A stretch of 7,124 nt of DNA, taken from assembly GCA_002748015.1 (NCBI GenBank), contig PDRH01000072.1, forward strand, positions 1 to 7,124, written 5' to 3'. The notes beneath the pieces were generated by a model that saw nothing but the letters and a program-made list of their open reading frames with translations, was not told the DNA's origin and did no database searches. The stretch is from Bacteroidota bacterium (lineage in GTDB: Bacteria; Bacteroidota; Bacteroidia; Bacteroidales; CAJPTX01). Both the position numbers and the translations under genes were made by a program. Below, in pieces: positions 1 through 6,900 of the stretch; positions within the stretch are counted from its first letter, which is position 1, and each line of letters begins with the position of its first letter.

Positions 1-808
1 GGATGATCATCACCATGATGGCGGCCTCACGGATGAACTTGAGGGGATTGGCGCTGCCCTTCATGAAGGGTAGGTACTGCTCGTTGATAAATGCAACGGA
101 GAAGATGACGCCCGCCAGCCAGAGGAAGTTGATGAGGCCGGTAATCTTGAGGGGCTGCTGGTTGAGGATATCCAGCTGGAGGGAAGCGACGTCCTCGCGG
201 CGGTGGGATATGGTGTCGGTGATGAAGTATATGGCCAGGAGGAGGAGGTTGGTGAAGAGCCATTCGGGGGCGAGGTGCATGAACCAGGTGAAGGGTGCTC
301 CACGCAGGTAGAGGAGGAAGAGTGGCGGGTCGCCCAAGGGGGTGAGCAACCCGCCGGTGTTAGCGACGATGGCGATGAAGAAGAGAACGGTATGGGCAGT
401 ATGCTTCCTCTCCATGTTGGTAGAGAGGAGGGGGCGTATGAGGAGCATGGCGGCCCCGGTAGTCCCCATGATGGAAGCGAGCACGGCGCCGAGGGCGAGG
501 AATCCGGTGTTGACCAGTGGAGTCGCCTGTATGTCCCCCTCTAGCCGTATGCCACCTGTTACCGCAAATAGGCCTCCGAGCAGAACGATAAAGGGTACGT
601 AGTCGAAGACCATCTGGTGCATGAGCTCATGCCCGTAGCCCTGGGTTATGAGCACAATAGCGGTAGGTATCCCCAGTGTAAGCGCTACTATAAGCTTGCT
701 GCTATTCTTCTCCCACCATTCCTGTATGACGAGGGGGAATATGGCGATGCCACCAAGCATGATGGCAAAGGGGATGAGTAGCCAAGCGGGAATTTCATGT
801 GTTACCAT
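1..808 (-). CDS. Putative sodium:proton antiporter / CitMHS_2-type ion transporter (3' end cut by window edge)
   Basis: Reading the minus strand from the ATG at 808-806 gives 269 uninterrupted codons that leave the window, so the C-terminal part is missing. The protein is strongly hydrophobic, with about seven membrane segments visible (roughly residues 6-28, 37-56, 66-87, 98-126, 138-168, 173-198 and 223-241). It resembles the ArsB/NhaD-like ion transporters annotated in Bacteroidota as sodium:proton antiporter or CitMHS_2. Diagnostic stretches are GTTGAAMLLIRP (115-126), an ANTGG turn (149-153) and TPLGDPP (156-162), where helix breaks rich in Gly, Pro and Asp usually form the ion site. The inferred role is exchange of a cation or organic anion across the inner membrane; the substrate cannot be read from sequence. 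GGAG lies six bases before the ATG, which supports this start. It follows the DUF5606 gene by 31 bases on the same strand with no terminator between, so the two are probably co-transcribed. Confidence 0.85.
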   Translation of the reverse strand, partial: MVTHEIPAWLLIPFAIMLGGIAIFPLVIQEWWEKNSSKLIVALTLGIPTAIVLITQGYGHELMHQMVFDYVPFIVLLGGLFAVTGGIRLEGDIQATPLVNTGFLALGAVLASIMGTTGAAMLLIRPLLSTNMERKHTAHTVLFFIAIVANTGGLLTPLGDPPLFLLYLRGAPFTWFMHLAPEWLFTNLLLLAIYFITDTISHRREDVASLQLDILNQQPLKITGLINFLWLAGVIFSVAFINEQYLPFMKGSANPLKFIREAAIMVMII

Positions 809-839
809 CTCTATCTCCAGTTGGATTATAGTTAGTATC

Positions 840-1259
840 CTAGCTCTGGTCTACACCCTCTGTAGGTGTCTCTGGAGCGAAGCTGTCAATGCCGGCATCC
901 CGCAGGAGGACGTACCATCGCATGACCTTCTGCATGTCGTTGAGGTAGACGCGGTGCTCCTGGTAGTCGGGTACAATCTGCCTGAATAGCTCCTGTACCT
1001 GCTGGGTATCCTTCTTGATGTTGAGTGCCCGTATGGCCTGGTCATGCTCGCAGGCGGCATCCAGCACTTCGTGGAGGGGTTTCTCTCCGCCGTTGGTGTA
1101 GATGGAGATGTCGGCTAGGGTGCTGACGTGGGAGTTCATGGGTATACTTAGCTTGCCCCCACCGGCGAGGGGTTCGATGATCATGCCGTTGCGAGCTTTA
1201 GCTACGTAGCGGTAGAGCCCCGGTTTCCCAGAGACCGATAGAATTTTGTTGAGCGTCAT
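840..1259 (-). CDS. DUF5606 family protein
   Basis: This encodes a 139-residue soluble protein if started at the ATG at 1259-1257. The N-terminus MTLNKILSVSGKPGLYRYV matches the usual opening of the Bacteroidota DUF5606 family (a short start, then KxILSxSGKPGL). A second conserved block follows near the C-terminus, QIVPDYQEHRVYLNDMQKVMRWY, split here as QIVPDYQEHRV and YLNDMQKVMRWY. The molecular function of the family is not known to me, and no catalytic motif, signal peptide or membrane segment is visible. The reading frame extends 5' to an ATG at 1280 and a GTG at 1292. The GTG lies inside a candidate -7 promoter box, so it is unlikely to be translated. I chose 1259 because it matches the family start; 1280 remains possible. 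It probably forms an operon with the transporter gene 31 bases downstream. Confidence 0.88.
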   Translation of the reverse strand: MTLNKILSVSGKPGLYRYVAKARNGMIIEPLAGGGKLSIPMNSHVSTLADISIYTNGGEKPLHEVLDAACEHDQAIRALNIKKDTQQVQELFRQIVPDYQEHRVYLNDMQKVMRWYVLLRDAGIDSFAPETPTEGVDQS

Positions 1260-1291
1260 GTGTGATAGGTTTTTACTCATTTTGTTCTGCA

Positions 1292-1319
1292 CAAATGTAT
1301 CCCTATTTTTTCGTACAAA
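1292..1319 (-). promoter_or_regulatory. Candidate Bacteroidota promoter for the DUF5606-transporter pair
   Basis: On the minus strand a TACATTTG box occupies 1299-1292 and matches the Bacteroidota -7 consensus TAnnTTTG exactly. A TTTG lies upstream at 1319-1316, but with a 16-base gap instead of the usual 19-21, so the -33 element is doubtful. Transcription would begin near 1287-1284, just before the ATG at 1280 and some 25 bases before the preferred ATG at 1259. Confidence 0.5.
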
Positions 1320-1540
1320 CTAGGGTTTGGGTGGGGAAAATGGTGGAAACAGGGGAATTTGTACCGTAACTTAATAAGGGAGCTAGGGGGATAGCAGCCA
1401 GCGACTGGGAGGAGAGGCGGGCATAGGAGGGGCAAGTTGGTAGATACCGGATAGTGGTAGAGCTAGGACTGGCTGGCCAGGCGGCGGCAGCCTGAGGTGG
1501 CAGGACGGGAGGCCACAGGGATATGAGGGGATGAAAAACG
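1300..1540. other. Gene-free stretch between the tRNA terminator and the DUF5606 gene
   Basis: This purine-rich stretch on the plus strand has no convincing coding frame. The only structure I see is a weak inverted repeat, GGCTG/CAGCC, around 1470-1492. The 80-codon open frame over 1383-1625 runs into a tRNA gene and its terminator and is not credible as a gene. Apart from the candidate promoter at its left end, I see no regulatory element. Confidence 0.5.
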
Positions 1541-1575
1541 AAAAAGGGTGATGACGGTTGCCGTCATCACCCTTT
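1541..1575 (-). terminator. Rho-independent terminator of the tRNA-Leu unit
   Basis: AAAGGGTGATGACGG at 1543-1557 and its perfect reverse complement at 1561-1575 form a 15-bp stem around a three-base loop. On the minus strand the stem is followed by a T-rich run, TTTTTCGTTTTT, including the last stem bases. It begins eight bases after the 3' end of tRNA-Leu(GAG), so it closes the tRNA transcript. It also insulates the downstream DUF5606 gene. Confidence 0.92.
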
Positions 1576-1582
1576 AGCATTG

Positions 1583-1668
1583 TGCCCAGGACAAGAGTCG
1601 AACTTGCACGCCCTGTAACGGGCACCAGCCCCTCAAGCTGGCGTGTCTACCAATTCCACCACCTGGGC
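1583..1668 (-). tRNA. tRNA-Leu (anticodon GAG)
   Basis: This is an 86-base class II tRNA. The acceptor stem GCCCAGG (1668-1662) pairs with CCTGGGC (1590-1584), followed by discriminator A at 1583, as expected for leucine. The anticodon stem CCAGC/GCTGG encloses the loop TTGAGGG, with anticodon GAG at 1634-1632 reading CUC and CUU. A long variable arm (GCCC/GGGC stem) and the T loop TTCGACT complete the cloverleaf. CCA is not encoded. It is the second tRNA of the transcript. Confidence 0.97.
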
Positions 1669-1740
1669 GTGGGCAAGGAGAAATGGGATTTAACCTTTAG
1701 CCTTGGCTAGCAACCTTCTCCCTCTTCCTCCTTTTCGGAG

Positions 1741-1824
1741 TGCCCAGAACAGGAATCGAACCTGCACCTCATTGCTGAGACTAGTCCCTGAAACTAGCGC
1801 GTCTACCTATTCCGCCATCTGGGC
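1741..1824 (-). tRNA. tRNA-Leu (anticodon CAG)
   Basis: This is an 84-base class II tRNA. The acceptor stem GCCCAGA (1824-1818) pairs with TCTGGGC (1748-1742), with discriminator A at 1741. The anticodon stem CTAGT/ACTAG surrounds the loop TTCAGGG, with anticodon CAG at 1790-1788 reading CUG. The variable arm is a CTCA/TGAG stem capped by GCAA, and the T loop is TTCGATT. CCA is not encoded. It lies 72 bases upstream of tRNA-Leu(GAG) on the same strand and is the first gene of the unit. Confidence 0.97.
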
Positions 1825-1857
1825 TTTACTCCCCTCTGCCTCCCCCTTAAAGCGATG

Positions 1858-1887
1858 CAAAGGTAGGTCTTTTTTTGATACTTGCAA
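1858..1887 (-). promoter_or_regulatory. Bacteroidota-type promoter of the two tRNA-Leu genes
   Basis: On the minus strand TTG at 1887-1885 and TACCTTTG at 1865-1858 are separated by 19 bases. This fits the Bacteroidota vegetative sigma consensus TTG-N19-TAnnTTTG. Transcription should start near 1851, about 27 bases before tRNA-Leu(CAG). The promoter lies just after the stop of the TlpA-type gene at 1919, so the tRNAs do not depend on read-through from it. Confidence 0.85.
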
Positions 1888-1918
1888 GGCCTGGGGCAAC
1901 ATTTTGGGAGTATTTGGG

Positions 1919-3442
1919 CTATTTGCTATTTTCCTTCCCCTTCTTCTTATCCTTTTTACCCTTTCCCCCTTCGTCTCCGTCCTTCTTCTCGAGCTGGGGA
2001 AGCCCGAGGAGTTCACGGACAACGGGGTCGACAGACTCCACGCCGATGCGCTTCACCACGATTTTGTGGTCCTTGTCGAGGATGTAGATGACGGGGGTAC
2101 TGTATATGTCGTAGTACTTATCGAAGTTGGAGGTGCGGTAGGGGTCCCAGACGTTGGTCCATCGGTTGAGCTTATGCTCCTGTACGTACTCCTGCCATTT
2201 GGGGCCGTCGCCCTGGGTCATGAATGCCACGACGCGTAGGCCCTCCTTCTCGAGGGGCTTGCATATGCTGTCGAGCTTGGGTATGGCTACGCGGCAGTGG
2301 GAGCAGGAGGGCTCCCAGAAGATCAGGAGGGTGGCCTTGGGCGTTGTGTCCTTGAGCAGCTGGTAGCCCTGACCGTCGATTTGCTGTACGTGGAAATCGG
2401 GGGCGACCTTCCCCAGGAGGTTCGGCTTGAGGGCACGGACGCGCTTTTCTATCTTGGCGATGATGGAGTCGGACACCCAGGGGGTTCTGCCCTTGAGGAA
2501 GTAGCGCTCTGCGATGTGCACGAATACGGCATCCATGCCTACTATCTCGGACATCTGGTACTTATTAAGCAGGCGGCTAGCCCAGAAGCTGAAGTTGTTC
2601 CGGCTGGGGCTCGAACGCTCGAGTATGGTGTCGCAGTAGCGTGCGAGGGTGTCGGGGAGCTGGAGCATCTTCTTGTCGAGGTAGGTCTCCACCTTGTCAA
2701 CGACGGTGGGTAGGTTGAGTATCCCCTCGTAACCGAGGTCTATATTGTCGAGGTAGTGGGCCTTGATGTAGTCGTAGCCATAGCGCCATTCCGCGCTGTC
2801 CCTATTCTTGATGCCCTCGGGGGCCTTGTACTCCGGCACGATCACGGGCTTGACAGCCATGGTGAACTTGCCGAGGATGTCGTCCTTGTGCTTCTTGACG
2901 AGCTTGAGCTTGTAGTCTTCGACCTCCTGGTTGTACTGCTTATTGAGGCGTTCGAGCTTCTTGAACTCTTCAGTCTCCTGAGGCTTGTCAGGGTTCTTAA
3001 CGCGGGCGATGCTATCTAGCTTACGTAGCTCATCCGTCTTGTCCTGCATGCTGAGCATGTACTGCTGGAAAGCAACGAAGTCCTCGAGTACGGAGGAGCC
3101 TTCTGCCTTTTCCGAGGGGATGAAGCTGTCCTTATCGAAGGTGATCTTGACGTTCTGCGGCCCTTTACCGAGCATGAACTCCAGGATGCCGGTGCTGGGT
3201 ACGATGGCGAGGTACATGCCGGGCTTATAAGTGGAGTCGTTATGGAAGGTTACCCTGCCACGAGCGTCCATTTTGGCGGTATCGAGGGCGTAACGCCCCT
3301 CGCCGTAGTAGTATCCGAGGATGATGGCGCTATCGCGCATTCCGTTGACCTTTAGGCGTATGCTACTCTTAGCCTGGGCATAGCCAGTGCTACCTACGAG
3401 GGCGATTAGTGCCAGAAGGCAAAGCTTGATTCTACTGTTCAT
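1919..3442 (-). CDS. Exported thioredoxin-like protein (DUF4369/DUF5106/TlpA architecture)
   Basis: This encodes a 507-residue protein starting at the ATG at 3442. A Sec signal peptide is visible: a basic N-terminus, then a hydrophobic run (7-20) ending in AQA at 22-24, a likely signal peptidase I site. No lipobox is seen. Residues about 27-105 look like the DUF4369 beta domain. A Lys/Glu-rich helical segment follows (about 117-190), then a DUF5106-like region (about 215-345). The C-terminal TlpA/AhpC-type thioredoxin fold (about 345-478) carries the active site WEPSCSHC, with redox cysteines at 380 and 383, and a cis-proline in STP at 450. The likely role is thiol-disulfide exchange or reductase activity in the periplasm; the substrate is unknown. 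Residues 485-507 form an unusual tail with ten lysines. It appears to be a single-gene unit with a -7 box just upstream; I see no hairpin terminator before the tRNA promoter. Confidence 0.93.
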   Translation of the reverse strand: MNSRIKLCLLALIALVGSTGYAQAKSSIRLKVNGMRDSAIILGYYYGEGRYALDTAKMDARGRVTFHNDSTYKPGMYLAIVPSTGILEFMLGKGPQNVKITFDKDSFIPSEKAEGSSVLEDFVAFQQYMLSMQDKTDELRKLDSIARVKNPDKPQETEEFKKLERLNKQYNQEVEDYKLKLVKKHKDDILGKFTMAVKPVIVPEYKAPEGIKNRDSAEWRYGYDYIKAHYLDNIDLGYEGILNLPTVVDKVETYLDKKMLQLPDTLARYCDTILERSSPSRNNFSFWASRLLNKYQMSEIVGMDAVFVHIAERYFLKGRTPWVSDSIIAKIEKRVRALKPNLLGKVAPDFHVQQIDGQGYQLLKDTTPKATLLIFWEPSCSHCRVAIPKLDSICKPLEKEGLRVVAFMTQGDGPKWQEYVQEHKLNRWTNVWDPYRTSNFDKYYDIYSTPVIYILDKDHKIVVKRIGVESVDPVVRELLGLPQLEKKDGDEGGKGKKDKKKGKENSK

Positions 3443-3461
3443 AGATGTATACGTTTGGGGG

Positions 3462-3469
3462 CAAAAGTA
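3462..3469 (-). promoter_or_regulatory. -7 promoter box of the TlpA-type gene
   Basis: TACTTTTG on the minus strand (3469-3462) matches TAnnTTTG exactly. It lies 19 bases before the ATG at 3442, giving a predicted leader of about 14 bases. I see no clear TTTG at the expected -33 distance, so the promoter is supported by the -7 box and position only. Confidence 0.6.
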
Positions 3470-3505
3470 ATAAATTCGGGATATGTGGCTGGGGGGCCGG
3501 GGGAG

Positions 3506-3628
3506 CTACTCCCGTAGTTTGCGGATTTCATCGGGCGAGGGGCCGGTCTGGGTAGCGATGGTATCCACTGGAGAAGCAAACTGGAACAGGTGTTGTAGAC
3601 TACTCTGGGGTGCAAGTTCTTTCTTCAT
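3506..3628 (-). CDS. Possible small protein of 40 residues (unrecognised)
   Basis: The minus-strand frame from ATG at 3628-3626 to TAG at 3508-3506 encodes 40 residues. It starts MKKELAPQ and ends with TGPSPDEIRKLRE. The polar C-terminal half (IATQTGPSPDEIRKL) looks like a real helix-loop-helix. It faintly resembles the C-terminal tail of Rpn/PD-(D/E)XK-type transposase-nucleases (IAxxTGLSxEEIxxL), so it could be a remnant of such a gene. That comparison is from memory and is inference. The frame is open upstream of the ATG to a TGA, without another ATG. It lies 63 bases before the TlpA-type gene, and its ATG overlaps the stop of another small frame (ATGA). I see no ribosome binding site or own promoter. 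Confidence 0.3.
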   Translation of the reverse strand: MKKELAPQSSLQHLFQFASPVDTIATQTGPSPDEIRKLRE

Positions 3629-3732
3629 GGGCCTATGCCCCCTTTTGCACCAGATTGGTATGCATCCGGGGATACGTCTATCACCTCAACGCGAGCCCTC
3701 AGAGCTATAGAACGCCATAGAGCCCCCCCCAC
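3625..3732 (-). CDS. Doubtful small ORF of 35 residues with a G8 tract
   Basis: The minus-strand frame from a GTG at 3732-3730 to TGA at 3627-3625 gives 35 residues, including the stretch RVEVIDVSPDAYQSGAKGG. The frame stays open further upstream to about 3790 but has no ATG. The GTG is directly followed by the rest of a G8 run, so slippage would alter any upstream reading frame. Its TGA overlaps the ATG of the 40-residue ORF (ATGA), which is either translational coupling, a frameshifted remnant or chance. I do not recognise the protein, and it may well be non-coding. Confidence 0.15.
   Translation of the reverse strand: MGGALWRSIALRARVEVIDVSPDAYQSGAKGGIGP
3723..3730. repeat. C8 homopolymer (G8 on the minus strand)
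   Basis: Eight consecutive C residues form the longest mononucleotide G/C run in the window. Such tracts are prone to slippage in replication. Here it sits in the unexplained intergenic region, at the start of a doubtful minus-strand ORF. Confidence 0.9.
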
Positions 3733-3739
3733 GAGATTG

Positions 3740-3779
3740 CCCCTACCCCTCGTACAGCCCGTTCTGCTTAGGGGCGGGG
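3740..3779. repeat. G/C-rich imperfect inverted repeat
   Basis: CCCCTACCCCT (3740-3750) can pair with AGGGGCGGGG (3770-3779), with one mismatch or bulge, around a 19-base loop. No T run follows on either strand, so a terminator role is weakly supported. It could be a structured leader or a protein-binding site, or chance in a G/C-rich stretch. Confidence 0.4.
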
Positions 3780-3789
3780 TATATCAGGC

Positions 3790-3918
3790 ATGAAAATTAT
3801 CCATGTTCAAATGGTACAGGTGTTTTCCGAAGGATTGACAACGCTACGGCAGCTGGCGAAGCAAAAATGCACGGCAAAGTACAACAGGAGGAAAGGAAGA
3901 AACACGCGTAGGCTCTAG
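3790..3918 (+). CDS. Possible small basic protein of 42 residues (unrecognised)
   Basis: ATG at 3790 to TAG at 3916-3918 encodes 42 residues. An N-terminal half with some hydrophobic residues (MKIIHVQMVQVF) is followed by a very basic C-terminus (KYNRRKGRNTRRL). The charge pattern would suit nucleic-acid binding, but no known domain is recognised. It has no convincing ribosome binding site and no TAnnTTTG box in front. It lies on the same strand as the helicase gene and ends 63 bases before its ATG, upstream of the helicase's own -7 box. It may be non-coding. Confidence 0.25.
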   Translation: MKIIHVQMVQVFSEGLTTLRQLAKQKCTAKYNRRKGRNTRRL

Positions 3919-3921
3919 CCT
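3910..3921. repeat. Short perfect inverted repeat upstream of the helicase promoter
   Basis: AGGCT-CT-AGCCT is a 5-bp perfect dyad with a two-base centre. It ends 21 bases before the -7 box at 3943, so it covers or abuts the -33 position. An operator is possible, but with a 5-bp arm chance is also likely. Confidence 0.3.
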
Positions 3922-3942
3922 CCGGCATACCCGCAAATTAAC

Positions 3943-3950
3943 TACTTTTG
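3943..3950 (+). promoter_or_regulatory. -7 promoter box of the AddA/RecB-like gene
   Basis: TACTTTTG matches TAnnTTTG exactly and lies 31 bases before the ATG at 3982, with transcription expected near 3956. No TTTG is visible at the usual -33 distance. The same eight bases serve as the -7 box of the divergent TlpA-type gene. Confidence 0.6.
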
Positions 3951-3981
3951 TACCCATTCATAAGTCCCAAACGCTCGCACC

Positions 3982-6900
3982 ATGCCATACGACGAGAATC
4001 GCCCCCTCATGCTCTACAAGGCCTCGGCCGGAACGGGAAAGACCTACACCCTGGCCAAGCGCTTCGTGGAGCTGTCCATCATGCAGGGCAACCCATACGC
4101 CTTCGCACGCATACTGGCCGTAACCTTCACCCGCAAGGCCACGGCCGAGATGAAGCTACGCATCGTCAAGTTCCTTTCCTCCCTGCGAGACGACAGCGAC
4201 CCGCAGCTGATGCAGGGGGTACTCGACGAGCTGAACGGCATGGGTTTGCAACTATCAAAAAGGGACGTACAGGCGCGCGCCGGGCATACCCTCCACATCA
4301 TCCTACACGAATACTCACGCTTCACCATATCCACCATAGATAGCTTCCTCAAGGACATGGCCACATCGCTCTTCTGGGAGCTGGGCATATCGCCCGATGT
4401 GGCAGTACGGCTGGATGAGCAGAATGTGCTGCAGGAGGCCACCATATCCCTACTACAAAACCTCGCGAACCCGGAGGAAGACGAAGCCGAGCCAGAAGCC
4501 GAACAGAAGCAGGAACTCTACAGGTTCCTGCAGGACTTCATGCAGGAGCGGATGATGGAGCAGGGCAAGCGCACCCTGCTGGAGGACCTCCAGCCCGTGG
4601 GCAAGGAGATATTCCGAGAGCCCTTCGTGCGCAAGTCGCTGAAAGAGCAACGGGCCATGCTAAACCTCAAGGCAAGGCAGGCACTCCGCAAGCTGCTACA
4701 GGCCGAGCGAGAGGCCTCCCAAAAACGGGTTGTGAGCGCCTTTCAAGGCTTTGAGAGCTACGTCCAACAGGAGGGTTTTTTGGGGGCTATACACAGCAAC
4801 AAGAAGACGCAGCGCAGGCAGCTTAGCTCCCTACAGGAGGTGGCACAGCTCGACAAGATGCCAACCATCCTACTCGGCAAGCCCAGCAACTTCACCAAGA
4901 AGCTAACGCTAGCCGGCCCAGCCAGGGAGCAGTTCATCGCCAGGGCCAACAGCCACCTATTCCAAGCCAGGGAAGCCCTCCTGGGCATGTGGACCTTCGA
5001 TGCCGCGCTCGGCCTCTTCAACCGCTTCGCCGCCCTCTCGCACATCCGCAAGGAGCTGCTCCATCTAGAGCGCGAGGACGGGCAGATCCCCCTCAAGGAG
5101 TTCAGCGTCATCCTCAACCAGCTGCGGGAGGGCGACGACCTCTCCTTCATCTTCGAACGCATGGGCGTACGCTACGACTCCCTCTTCATCGACGAGTTCC
5201 AGGATACCAACCGCCTGCAGTGGGACCTGCTCAGGCCTCTAGTGGCCAATGCCGTCAGCAACGGGAACTACTCCCTGATCGTGGGCGACGTAAAGCAATC
5301 CATCTACCGCTGGAACGGGGGCGACTGGAAAATCCTGGGCGAAGAGGTGGCGCAGGACCCCGAGCTCGGGCATACCGTCAATGAAGTCCGCCTGGAAGAC
5401 AACTTCCGCTCCGCAAAAGAGATTGTAGACTTCAACAACCAGCTCTTCGGGGATCTCGCCGAGCAGTTTGACGGATATGCCGAAAGGCTCTTCCAGAAGA
5501 CCGAGGGGATAGGAGAGCTAGCCCACCTTATGGAGGACTTCAAAGAGGAGGCCAATAGCCTAGCCGACGAGGCCTACAAGCTCAAGGATAGGGCCAAGAA
5601 GCAGAATACGCAGGGCTACGTGGAGCTTACCTACAAGCCCATCCCACCCAGGGACAATCCGGAGGGTTACACCCCGGAGGAGGACGAGGAGGAGGAGAAC
5701 GGAGCTATCGAATGGGTGGGCGAGAAGGTGCGAGAGCTCATAGAGCAGGATAGGGTTCGCCCCATGGACATAGCCGTAATCGTACGCACCCGACGGATGG
5801 CCCGCGAGGTCGTGGCGCACCTCCTGGAGATAAACCGTCGGGAGCAGATTACCGAGGGCTTCTCGGTAGTGAGCCAGGACGGTTTGCAGCTGGCCTCCTC
5901 CTACTCGGTGGGTCTGGCCCTGGCCGGGCTACGCATCATCGCTGGGCTGGGTACGGATATAGACAGGGGGCTAATCGCCGCCTTCCAGCAGCAGTCCCCC
6001 CACTGGGCGTGGTACCTCAAGAAGGGGCGGGAGGACGAGCACGCCTCAGACACCAACGCCATTTTCAGCGAACTCCTCGAGCTGAAGGGATACCCCCTCC
6101 TGGATGCCTTCGACCGCGCATGCCAGCTCCTCGGGCTGCCGGATAGCACCGCCGAAAAGCCCTACCTCGACAAGCTGCGCGACATGCTCTATACCTACAT
6201 GAAGGGCGAGAGCACCAGCATCGCCGCCTTCGTGCAGTGGTACGACACCACCAAGGGCGGGGAGCAGTCCATCGACCTCGTGCAGAACGAGACATCCGTA
6301 AACGTACTGACGGTCCACAAGGCCAAGGGGCTAGAGTTCGACGTGGTCATCTGCCCCGACGCCAACTACGCCCTGCAGAGCCCCAACAGCATGCAACCCA
6401 CCATCTGGGCGGAGGTGGACTCCATCGTCACCAGCCCGTCCCTCACCGAGCAGCACTTCCCAATCCAAGTATCCACCAAGAACCTCCTCACGGGCTTCAA
6501 CCAGGCGGTGAAGGAGGACTTCTTCCTCCAGATGGTCGATGCGCTCAACCTCCTCTACGTAGCCTTCACCCGTCCGCGCACCGCGCTCTACATCTACTAC
6601 GAGGTCAAGCTGACCGGCAAGGAGGGGGAATATAGGGTCAAGTCGGTCAACAAGATATTCGACAGGATACTCCATGGTAGGCTCTCCGACCTATTCAACG
6701 GAGGCCTCGAGCCCAACGCCCCTCCTAGAACCAGCCGCATCCCCGAGAGCGCGAAGCTCAACCCAACGGAGGAAAGCTCATCAGAAGCCAGCGACAGGGA
6801 GAAGCGAACCCTCGAGCGTATCGCCACCGACCAGAAGCAGGGGCGCAGGGTGGACCTCGCCCTCAGCATAAGCCGAAAGGAGGGCCTACAGGCTGCCATC

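Larger units (their letters stand above)
3443..3981. other. Divergent intergenic region, 539 bases
   Basis: This region lies between the start of the minus-strand TlpA-type gene and the start of the plus-strand helicase gene. It holds the -7 boxes of both genes at its ends, three doubtful small ORFs, a C8 homopolymer (3723-3730), a G/C-rich inverted repeat (3740-3779) and a short perfect inverted repeat (3910-3921). At 539 bases it is longer than two divergent promoters need, so an undetected small gene, an RNA or gene debris is plausible. I do not recognise tmRNA, SRP RNA, RNase P RNA or tRNA here. Confidence 0.6.

Noticed and set aside
3..989. Plus-strand open frames across the left part (3-311, 203-544, 342-602, 648-989)
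   Set aside because: They lie opposite the continuous minus-strand transporter and DUF5606 frames, which have family-like sequence and membrane segments; the plus-strand translations are low-complexity shadows.
1383..1625. 80-codon minus-strand open frame
   Set aside because: It starts inside tRNA-Leu(GAG) and crosses the terminator hairpin; the translation is Pro/Ser-rich and unlike any protein family.
1684..1725. Short inverted repeat TAGCC/GGCTA between the two tRNAs as a terminator
   Set aside because: The stem is 5 bp with a two-base loop and no following T run on the minus strand; it lies inside the tRNA transcript and is more likely chance or a processing spacer.
1703..2239. 178-codon plus-strand open frame
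   Set aside because: It crosses tRNA-Leu(CAG) and the tRNA promoter and then runs antisense to the thioredoxin-domain gene, so its openness reflects the codon bias of the opposite strand.
2297..3230. Plus-strand open frames inside the TlpA-type gene
   Set aside because: They are antisense shadows of a complete 507-residue protein with signal peptide and active-site motif.
3483..3710. 75-codon plus-strand open frame in the intergenic region
   Set aside because: Its translation is rich in Trp, Cys and Gly with no domain character, it has no promoter or ribosome binding site, and it lies opposite the more protein-like 40-residue minus-strand frame.
3948..4343. 131-codon plus-strand frame at the start of the helicase gene
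   Set aside because: It is an out-of-frame reading of the helicase; the correct frame from 3982 contains the Walker A motif and continues to the window end.
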